From contig DASWHW010000085.1 in the NCBI GenBank assembly GCA_036397975.1, positions 1 through 28,488 on the forward strand: 28,488 nucleotides of DNA, written 5' to 3'. The notes beneath the pieces are model-generated. The model did no database searches, had not been told where the DNA came from, and was given only the letters and a program-made list of their open reading frames with translations. Below, one piece after another: positions 1 through 6,742 of the stretch. Source of the DNA: SZUA-287 sp036397975 (GTDB lineage Bacteria > Bacteroidota > Ignavibacteria > UBA10030 > UBA6906). How positions within the stretch are numbered: the stretch's first letter is position 1; the number at the start of each line of letters is the position of its first letter. Both the position numbers and the translations under genes were made by a program.

Positions 1-2089
1 TGGACAGACCCTTCGTGATAGAACCAAATCCCACATCGTCAATCCGAAATCAGCAATTGACATCGGTGTTCAGATCGCTGATGGATTGGCGGCAGCGCAT
101 GAGAAGGGCATTGTGCATCGGGATATCAAGCCGGAAAACATTATGGTGCGAAGGGACGGTATCGTGCAGATTATGGATTTCGGGTTGGCGAAACTGCGCG
201 GCGTTTCGCGCCTAACCAAGGAAGGAAGCACCGTCGGGACTGCCGGGTATATGTCGCCCGAACAAGTGCAGGGGGTCGAGGCAGATCATCGTTCCGATAT
301 CTTCTCTCTCGGCGTTCTATTATATGAGCTCTTCACGGGTCAGCTTCCTTTTCGCGGTGTCCATGAAACAGCAATGGCGTATGAGATCGTGAACGTCGAT
401 GCGAAGCCGATGTCATCCCTCAAACCGGAAATCAATCACGACCTCGATCGGATCATCCTCGAGTGCCTGGAGAAAGATCCAAACGAGCGAATGCAGTCGG
501 CAAAACAAGTGGCGGTTGCTCTGAAACGAATCAGGCGTGATTCCGGAAAACAGGGCGTGAGTCAGGTGCACAGAGTTGCAGCACCCCCTGCCAACAACGC
601 CGGTCAAGAGAGGGCAGCCCCGATGATTACGCGTTCAGGAAACCGAAAGCCCTTCATCATAGGAATCATTGCGCTCCTTCTTTCTCTTGCAGCAGCGTGG
701 TATTTCTTCGGACGCACCGATGTAGCGATTAACTCGATGGTTGTCCTTCCCTTTGAAAACGTTGGGGCAGACCCTGACCTGGAGTACCTCAGCGAAGGAG
801 TCACCGATGGAATCATCAATAACGTCTCGAAGATTCCAGACATCCGTGTTATTCCGCGGAGTGCTTCTTTCCGGTTCAAGGGGACGAGCAAGGACCCAAG
901 CGCTATCGGCAAAGAACTCGGCGTGGATGCAGTGCTGAGCGGTCGCGTGGTGCAGAGGGGGGATAAGCTTGACCTTACTTTGGAGTTGATCGACGTTAGA
1001 GAATATTCACACATGTGGGGAAAGAGCTACAAACGTACGATGAACGACCTTATCACCGTGCAGGATGAAATCGTGGATGAAGTCCGCAAAGTAATCAAAC
1101 CCGGAACGACCTCTGCCAGTGAAGTGGAAAGAGTCCAAACAACGAACCCCGCTGCGTACCGCCTCTATCTCCAGGGAAAATACTACTGGAATAAACGAAC
1201 AGCTCCGGATCTTGAAAGGGCGCTAAGCTATTTTCATCAGGCGATTGCACTCGACGGGGAGTTCGCTCTCGCTCATTTGGGGGTTGCAGAAACGTTTCTT
1301 CTGCAGGGGCAATATTCGGACAAGCGGTCTGCGAGTATGATGCAGACTACCACGGAAGAAGCGTTGAGATCCCTTGAACTGGACAACTCCCTGGGACAAG
1401 CTCATGCCGCCCTCGGGATGATACGGGAATATGACTGGGATTGGGAGGCGGCCGAACGAGAGTTCAAGTTGGCCATTGAGAAAGCACCAGAGTACGCAAC
1501 CGCTTATCACTGGTACTTTATTTTCCTCAGTGTAATGGGAAGGGACGATGAGGCATTTACGATTATGAAAAAAGGTGCAGAACTGGATCCGTATTCCCCG
1601 ATTGTTCTCACCAACCTTGCCGATGCGTACATTCGCAGAAAAGATTATGCGTCCGCAACCGGAGTTGTTCAGAAGATTCTCGACATCGATCCCCAGTTTT
1701 TTTTTGGAAAAGTCTTCAGCGCAATAATTCTTAAGGAACAAGCAAAGATAAAGGAAGCTGTGAAGTTCCTCGACGAAATACCCCTCTCCGGACTCTCAAG
1801 TAATAACCTGGGTTTTGTCGGGAATACCTATGCAGCTCTGGGCGAGAGGTCGAAAGCGACCCTGATTCTCCGCAGACTTCTCGCCGACCACAAGAGCAAG
1901 ACTGTTGATCCAGTTGCGATTGCGATGGTTTATGCAGGCCTGGGGGACACCGATAGTACGATTGCCTGGCTTCAAAAAGGATTAGAAGAAAGATCTGAAT
2001 TACTACCAAACACCAGAGCATGGGAACAATTTGACGTGATCCACAAAGATCCAAGATACTTTGCTATTCTCAAGAAGATGGGACTATGA
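1..2089 (+). CDS. K1: Ser/Thr protein kinase with TolB-N domain and TPR repeats (5' end outside window)
   Basis: The reading frame (codons from base 2) is open to the left edge, so the glycine loop and ATP lysine are missing from view. What is seen begins at GQTLRDR, just before helix E, then HRDIKPEN (bases 116-139), DFG, and the GTAGYMSPEQ activation segment. A single membrane segment (about 649-711, KPFIIGIIALLLSLAAAWYF) separates the kinase from a TolB amino-terminal (FlgO-like) domain starting at MVVLPFENVG and ending near WGKSYKR, followed by several TPR units and the typical end DPRYFAILKKMGL. By family knowledge this is a membrane receptor kinase with an extracytoplasmic TolB-N/TPR scaffold; its substrate is unknown. 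The stop overlaps the next start as ATGA, indicating translational coupling. K7 is its closest relative in the window by domain order. Confidence 0.93.
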   Translation, partial: GQTLRDRTKSHIVNPKSAIDIGVQIADGLAAAHEKGIVHRDIKPENIMVRRDGIVQIMDFGLAKLRGVSRLTKEGSTVGTAGYMSPEQVQGVEADHRSDIFSLGVLLYELFTGQLPFRGVHETAMAYEIVNVDAKPMSSLKPEINHDLDRIILECLEKDPNERMQSAKQVAVALKRIRRDSGKQGVSQVHRVAAPPANNAGQERAAPMITRSGNRKPFIIGIIALLLSLAAAWYFFGRTDVAINSMVVLPFENVGADPDLEYLSEGVTDGIINNVSKIPDIRVIPRSASFRFKGTSKDPSAIGKELGVDAVLSGRVVQRGDKLDLTLELIDVREYSHMWGKSYKRTMNDLITVQDEIVDEVRKVIKPGTTSASEVERVQTTNPAAYRLYLQGKYYWNKRTAPDLERALSYFHQAIALDGEFALAHLGVAETFLLQGQYSDKRSASMMQTTTEEALRSLELDNSLGQAHAALGMIREYDWDWEAAEREFKLAIEKAPEYATAYHWYFIFLSVMGRDDEAFTIMKKGAELDPYSPIVLTNLADAYIRRKDYASATGVVQKILDIDPQFFFGKVFSAIILKEQAKIKEAVKFLDEIPLSGLSSNNLGFVGNTYAALGERSKATLILRRLLADHKSKTVDPVAIAMVYAGLGDTDSTIAWLQKGLEERSELLPNTRAWEQFDVIHKDPRYFAILKKMGL

Positions 2090-3735
2090 ATCATAAACCT
2101 CATTGCGGCGTGCATCTGGCTCTTTGTTTGATTCCCATCATATGGACGAATGGTTTCGCCCAAAAAGAACGCCCGGGTAGTGATTCGTACGAAGGCTTAA
2201 TTTCGCTCTTCCAAGAATTCCGCGTGCTTGAACGTCCGATGTTATCGAATGGCGTTCCTGACTACACCGCGGGGACAATGGCTAAGGTTCATGTCAAACT
2301 GCGGGATCTTCAAACACGATTGTCAGCCATTGATCCCGCTTCATGGGAGATTGAGCAACGGGTAGACTATGAGTTGCTCCGGGCAGAAATGAATGGTCTT
2401 GATTTTTGGATCCGGGTACTTCAACCGTGGGCCCGCGATCCCGCTTTTTATGTGTTGATATGGAATGAGCAGAGCGACACACCTGAACATGAAGGCCCGA
2501 CGAATCGCGCGGCAATCGAAATCTGGACATACTCGTTTCCACTTTCGCCGACCGATGCCAGGACACTTGCGGCACAGCTGAAAATAATTCCACTGCTTCT
2601 TGATCAGGCCCGCCTGAATCTCACGGGCAATGCTCGCGACCTGTGGATTACGGGAACAGGCGATATCCGAAATCAGGCAAGAGACCTGGATGAGCTGGCA
2701 ATGCGAACGGCTGATGCGGGTACAGAATTGCAAAATGCTCTCGATAAGGCAAAGTCCGCCACCGTCAGTTTTGCTGCTTGGTTGGAAAAGAAGGCTCCAG
2801 AAAAGAAAGGTCCGTCTGGTATTGGGAAGGAGAATTACACATGGCACTTGCGGAATGTCCTTCTGGTTCCATTCTCATGGGAAGAAGAGGTGGCCTTGTT
2901 GAAACGCGAACTTGATCGCGCATACGCAATGTTGGCCATTGAAAAGCACCACAACCGGAATTTGTCCCCGCTGAAGCCAATAGCGAGTCCGGAAGAGTTT
3001 GCTGCGCGTACAGACGCGTCCCTCAAAAAAATGATGTCTTTCCTGGAAAAGGAGGAGATTCTTCCCGTCAGATCCTACATGGAGCCTGAGGTGCGGAAAC
3101 ACATGGGCGGGTTCCAACCGGAAGAAAAACGGATATTCTTTGCCAATGTCCTCCATCGGGAACCCGCTGTGCTCTATTCACACTTCACGCACTGGTTTGA
3201 AATAGCAAGGATGAGGGAGGAGCCGCACCCCGATCCTCTGCGTCGGGATCCCTTACTCTTTAATATTTGGATGACTCGTTCCGAAGGTCTCGCAACAGGA
3301 ATGGAAGAGATGCTGATGCACGCCGGAATGTATGACGACAATCCACGCGCACGTGAACTGGTGTGGATCATGCTGGCCCAGCGATGTGCACGCGGGCTTG
3401 CTTCGTTGTACGCTCATGCAAATGAAATCAATTATGACGAAGCCCGTGAGTTTCAAATCAAATGGACTCCTCATGAATGGGAACACGAGGACCAGAGTCT
3501 TGTGGGATTCGAGCAGCAACTCTATTTGCGACAACCCGGCTACGGATCCTCATACATCACCGGAAAGTATTTGATCGAACGTCTCATCGCCGATCGAAGC
3601 CGACAGCTTGGGGATAAGTTTAGACTTAAGACGTTCTTTGATCAGATGTATGGCGTTGGAATAATTCCGGTCTCATTGATTCGTTGGCAGATGACCGGGT
3701 TGGAAGACGAAATTAGTAACTTAAAGGAAGAATAG
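2086..3735 (+). CDS. Secreted DUF885-like protein, metal motif not conserved
   Basis: A 549-residue protein with an N-terminal signal peptide (hydrophobic LALCLIPIIW, probable cleavage after FAQ near residue 26), so it is likely exported. The body resembles the DUF885 family, predicted metallopeptidase-like helical proteins: the C-terminal GSSYITGKYLIERL (about 487-500), the LGDKFRLKTFFDQMYGVG stretch and the SEGLATGMEEM segment (about 399-409), which corresponds to the family's usual EGWALY region. The HExxPGH-type zinc motif expected earlier is replaced by HFTHWFE near residue 366, so peptidase activity is doubtful. It starts inside the K1 stop (ATGA) and ends 8 bases before the next truncated kinase start, so it sits inside the kinase transcription unit. 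The family match is from memory; the specific function is unknown. Confidence 0.75.
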   Translation: MNHKPHCGVHLALCLIPIIWTNGFAQKERPGSDSYEGLISLFQEFRVLERPMLSNGVPDYTAGTMAKVHVKLRDLQTRLSAIDPASWEIEQRVDYELLRAEMNGLDFWIRVLQPWARDPAFYVLIWNEQSDTPEHEGPTNRAAIEIWTYSFPLSPTDARTLAAQLKIIPLLLDQARLNLTGNARDLWITGTGDIRNQARDLDELAMRTADAGTELQNALDKAKSATVSFAAWLEKKAPEKKGPSGIGKENYTWHLRNVLLVPFSWEEEVALLKRELDRAYAMLAIEKHHNRNLSPLKPIASPEEFAARTDASLKKMMSFLEKEEILPVRSYMEPEVRKHMGGFQPEEKRIFFANVLHREPAVLYSHFTHWFEIARMREEPHPDPLRRDPLLFNIWMTRSEGLATGMEEMLMHAGMYDDNPRARELVWIMLAQRCARGLASLYAHANEINYDEAREFQIKWTPHEWEHEDQSLVGFEQQLYLRQPGYGSSYITGKYLIERLIADRSRQLGDKFRLKTFFDQMYGVGIIPVSLIRWQMTGLEDEISNLKEE

Positions 3736-3743
3736 AGCGAAAC

Positions 3744-3848
3744 ATGATCGGACAAACGGTTTCACACTACAAAATTATCGAAAAACTCGGTGAGGCCCGC
3801 CCGAACGACCTCCTGACTATGATTGGAGGATTATACCATGGTTGGTAA
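3744..3848 (+). pseudogene. L1: truncated kinase N-terminus / 34-aa leader ORF before K2
   Basis: The ORF encodes MIGQTVSHYKIIEKLGE, the standard start of the kinases in this window, then departs from homology at the glycine loop and continues ARPNDLLTMIGGLYHGW before TAA. The stop overlaps the K2 ATG (3838) by 11 bases in another frame. It starts 8 bases after the DUF885-like stop. An AAGGA lies 13-14 bases upstream of the ATG, a loose ribosome site. It is either a kinase 5' remnant displaced by the 96-base element or a translated leader peptide that couples K2 translation. The last 17 codons are identical in peptide sequence to L3 and L8b. Confidence 0.7.
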
Positions 3849-3890
3849 GACTGTATCTCATTATCGAATTCTTGAAGAGGTCGGGCGGGG
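3795..3890 (+). repeat. 96-base class A element, copy 1 (inverted-repeat ends, carries RBS + kinase N-terminus)
   Basis: The element runs from gcccgcccgaacgacctc to gaggtcgggcgggg. The two ends are inverted repeats (13 paired bases with a 4-base bulge, acga, in the left arm). Between them lie GGAGGA, the ATG of K2 and codons 1-17 of K2. It differs from the copy at 20759-20854 at 3 of 96 bases, whereas the 51 bases to its left differ from the corresponding L8b bases at 14 positions. Removing 3795-3888 would fuse L1 to the K2 body as LGE-GGMGVVYK. Confidence 0.8.
3825..3830 (+). promoter_or_regulatory. Shine-Dalgarno GGAGGA deciding the K2 start
   Basis: GGAGGA lies 7 bases before ATG 3838. 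An in-frame TTG at 3823 would give five more residues but overlaps the ribosome site, so ATG 3838 is preferred. The same site and spacing recur at K4 (9533-9538) and K8 (20789-20794) because it is part of the repeated 96-base element. Confidence 0.75.
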
Positions 3891-6507
3891 GGGAATGGGC
3901 GTTGTCTACAAAGCCGAAGACACCAAGCTTGATCGAACGGTCGCGTTGAAATTTCTGCCAGAGCATCTGAACGCATCAGCAGAAGATAAAGCACGTTTCA
4001 CCCAGGAGGGAAAGGCTGCATCGGCGCTCAATCATCCAAACGTCTGCACCATCCATGACATCCAGGAGCTTGACGGCCGGATGTTCATCGTCATGGAATA
4101 CGTCGATGGCCAAACGCTGCGTGAACGTATTGGGAACATCACGTTCAAGCAGGCAATCGAAATCGGCATCCAGCTTGCGGATGGTCTTGCCGCCGCGCAC
4201 GAAAAGGGTATCGTGCATCGCGATATCAAACCCGAGAACATCATGGTTCGCAAAGATGGTATCGCCGTGATTATGGATTTCGGTCTTGCGAAACTGCGCG
4301 GCAACGTTTCGCGGCTGACAAAAGAAGGAAGCACCATCGGTACAGCAGGCTACATGTCGCCGGAACAGGTCCAGGGCCAGGAAGCCGATCACCGGTCCGA
4401 TATCTTTTCAATGGGAGCTGTTTTGTACGAAGTTCTTACCGGTCAGCTTCCGTTCAAAGGAATTCATGAGACGGCCCTCGCCTATGAGATCGTCAATGTC
4501 GATGCAGCCCCGATGTCGGCAGTAAAGCCCGAGATTGATCCAACGCTTGATGCGATCATACTGGAGTGTCTCGAGAAGGATCCGAACGAGCGGACTCAGT
4601 CGGTAAAACAAATCTCCATCGATCTCAAGCGGTTCCGCCGCGAGTCGAGCAAACAACGGGTGAGCCGAATAACAGCGGCGAAGCCGGTGATGAGTTTTCC
4701 CGCTGGTGAATCTGCAACCGTAGTATCACCAACGACAGAGAAATACTCCAGGATTCCTTGGATCGTTGCGGCGGCAGCAGTAGCTGGATTGGTGGCAGTC
4801 GCCGTTCTCTTTCTGACGAAACCCAAGCCTGAGGTGCAGACCGTCCGTTCGTTTATCCAGGGACCGGAGTCCTCATCCTTCGCTCAACAATCCGGAGGGG
4901 GTAGCGGGGGCGGGCATGTTGCTGTTTCGCCTGACGGGCGCAAGATTGCTTTTGTTGCCGTCGATACGCTGGGGAAGCCACGGCTCTATGTGCGAGCGCT
5001 GAATTCACTCGTCGCTCTTCCACTTCCGGGTACCGAAGATGCCTTTTATCCTTTCTGGTCACCGAACAGTGAATTTATCGCGTTCTTCACCGAGGGGAAA
5101 CTGAAGAAGATTGATGCTTCAGGTGGGCCCCCTCTTTCGATATGCGATGTGCGAGAGGCTCGCGGAGGGTCGTGGAGTAAGGATGATAATATCGTGTTCA
5201 CTCCCGGGACCGGCGATCCTCTTTTTCAGGTTCCGGCGGCAGGCGGAACCTCTACGCAGGTGACGAAGCTCGATACAGTCGTGCACGAAGTGACACATCG
5301 CTTTCCCTGGTTTCTTCCCGACGGCAAACACTTCCTCTATTTCGCTCGGGTCGGTGGCGGGACAGAGGAAGACAGAGTGTGTATTGGCTCGCTTGACGGA
5401 ACACTCAACAAGAAATTGTTAAACACTCATTCCAATGCAATCTATGCAAGTGGCTACCTCTTGTTTGTTCGTGAGCAGACCCTGGTGGCGCAACAGTTTG
5501 AAGCGGATAATCTGAATCTGAAGGGCAATGCAGTGCCGATTGCAGAACAGGTTCGGTTCAGCTTGAATTGGAATCGTGGTTCATTTTCAGCATCACAAAA
5601 TGGTGTATTGCTATACGAAGGCGGACTTGGCCCTGCGACAAACCAGCTGGCAATATTTGACAGAACCGGAAAGATCGTGACCGTCATGAAGGGTACTCAA
5701 TCTGTGTTCGAAGGATCGTTCTCACCGGATGTTACCAAGATTGCATTTTCTTCTGTTGATCCCCAGCGACGGAATGAAGACATATGGGTGTTCGATATTG
5801 CACGATCCATTTCGACCCGGTTGACGTTTGATCCCAAAGACGATACCGATCCGATATGGTCACCCGATGGCAAACAGATTATATTTTCATCGAACAGATC
5901 GAGCCGAGAGAGTGTGTTTTTGAAGAATGCTGATGGAACAGGGAGCGAAGCAGAATTGCTCACGTACGGAAAAGGATTGTATCCCACCGGATGGTCACGG
6001 GATGGTGCAATGATCGCGTGTACGACATATCCAACCCGGGACATTGTCGTATTTCCTGCCGACGGTAAACAAGCGCCGATAATCTTTTTGAATACAGACT
6101 TTGTGGAAGACGAAGCGCGATTTTCTCCGGATGGCAAATTTATAGTGTATGCCTCCAGCGAGTCGGGTCAGCGGGAGATCTATGTGCGGCCTTTCCCCGG
6201 TCCTGGAGGAAAATGGCAGGTTTCAACCGGCGGTTCATTGTTTAGGTCATTCTGGCGGCGTGATAGCAAGGAGATCTGTTATCATTCTCGAGACGGCAAA
6301 ATAATGGCGGCAGAAGTGAGTACAAGCGGGGGATCGTTTTCCGTTGGGACCGTGAAACCTCTGTTTGATGCACAATCGAGAGGCGCCATAGGTTTTCTGG
6401 ACGTCTCACCTGATGGTCAGAAATTCCTTGTGGTGTATAATCCGGTGGAAACTAAATCCGACCACTTGACCTTGGTAACACACTGGGAAGCAGAGTTGCA
6501 GAAATAG
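3838..6507 (+). CDS. K2: membrane Ser/Thr kinase with TolB/PD40 beta-propeller exterior
   Basis: An 889-residue protein. The kinase domain covers about residues 9-270: glycine loop GRGGMG (16-21), ATP lysine K38 in VALKFLP, HRDIKPEN (H127-N134), DFG (147-149), GTAGYMSPEQ. One membrane helix (about 306-327, IPWIVAAAAVAGLVAVAVLF) leads to an extracytoplasmic domain with repeated PD40/WD40-like blades such as VAVSPDGRKIAF, FWSPNSEFIAFF, IWSPDGKQIIF and FSPDGKFIVY. By family knowledge the kinase phosphorylates Ser/Thr in the cytoplasm and the propeller is a sensing or binding module. It belongs to the subgroup with FKGIHETALAYEIVNVDA, shared with K1, K3, K8 and K10. Its first 17 codons lie in the 96-base element, so its N-terminus (MVGKTVSHYRILEEVGRG) differs from that of its subgroup. 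Confidence 0.93.
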   Translation: MVGKTVSHYRILEEVGRGGMGVVYKAEDTKLDRTVALKFLPEHLNASAEDKARFTQEGKAASALNHPNVCTIHDIQELDGRMFIVMEYVDGQTLRERIGNITFKQAIEIGIQLADGLAAAHEKGIVHRDIKPENIMVRKDGIAVIMDFGLAKLRGNVSRLTKEGSTIGTAGYMSPEQVQGQEADHRSDIFSMGAVLYEVLTGQLPFKGIHETALAYEIVNVDAAPMSAVKPEIDPTLDAIILECLEKDPNERTQSVKQISIDLKRFRRESSKQRVSRITAAKPVMSFPAGESATVVSPTTEKYSRIPWIVAAAAVAGLVAVAVLFLTKPKPEVQTVRSFIQGPESSSFAQQSGGGSGGGHVAVSPDGRKIAFVAVDTLGKPRLYVRALNSLVALPLPGTEDAFYPFWSPNSEFIAFFTEGKLKKIDASGGPPLSICDVREARGGSWSKDDNIVFTPGTGDPLFQVPAAGGTSTQVTKLDTVVHEVTHRFPWFLPDGKHFLYFARVGGGTEEDRVCIGSLDGTLNKKLLNTHSNAIYASGYLLFVREQTLVAQQFEADNLNLKGNAVPIAEQVRFSLNWNRGSFSASQNGVLLYEGGLGPATNQLAIFDRTGKIVTVMKGTQSVFEGSFSPDVTKIAFSSVDPQRRNEDIWVFDIARSISTRLTFDPKDDTDPIWSPDGKQIIFSSNRSSRESVFLKNADGTGSEAELLTYGKGLYPTGWSRDGAMIACTTYPTRDIVVFPADGKQAPIIFLNTDFVEDEARFSPDGKFIVYASSESGQREIYVRPFPGPGGKWQVSTGGSLFRSFWRRDSKEICYHSRDGKIMAAEVSTSGGSFSVGTVKPLFDAQSRGAIGFLDVSPDGQKFLVVYNPVETKSDHLTLVTHWEAELQK

Positions 6508-6565
6508 GTAAGGCGGTGGATCCAGGTCCACGCTATCCAATCTTTAGCAGACGAACGGAGTTTTT

Positions 6566-6742
6566 ATGATAGGGCAAACCATATCGCACTACCGCATCAT
6601 CGAGAAACTAGGTGATGGCGGCATGTCCCAAATTTCCCCACGAACGCTCTTTGTGAGTGGTTGGAAATTTGAGGATCCGACGGAGCGACCTGTCCGCCGG
6701 AGCACCAGCGAGGACGGAAGCGAAGTCGGAGGTGTTGTATGA
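6566..6742 (+). pseudogene. L2: truncated kinase N-terminus / 58-aa leader ORF before K3
   Basis: The ORF starts MIGQTISHYRIIEKLGDGGM, reaching slightly further into the glycine loop than the other remnants, then continues into a non-kinase palindromic stretch (SQISPRTLFVSGWKFEDP and on) and stays open to a TGA that overlaps the K3 ATG as ATGA. A GGAG lies 5-6 bases before its ATG, so it can probably be translated. Kinase homology stops at codon 20. Confidence 0.65.
6626..6738 (+). repeat. Class B palindromic spacer between L2 and K3
   Basis: The spacer begins tcccaaattt. It contains a 9-base inverted repeat CAAATTTCC (6629-6637) / GGAAATTTG (6663-6671), then gaggatcc, then a second GC-rich palindromic part with outer arms TCCGAC (6676-6681) and GTCGGA (6725-6730). 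The right outer arm overlaps the K3 ribosome site GGAGGT (6728-6733, 5 bases before ATG 6739). Start, middle (gaggatcc) and end (ttgtatgat) match the spacer at 20581-20707. Confidence 0.6.

Noticed and set aside
3823..3837. TTG starts at 3823, 9531 and 20787 giving MEDYT- extensions of K2, K4 and K8
   Set aside because: They overlap the GGAGGA ribosome site placed seven bases before the ATG, which is the better start.
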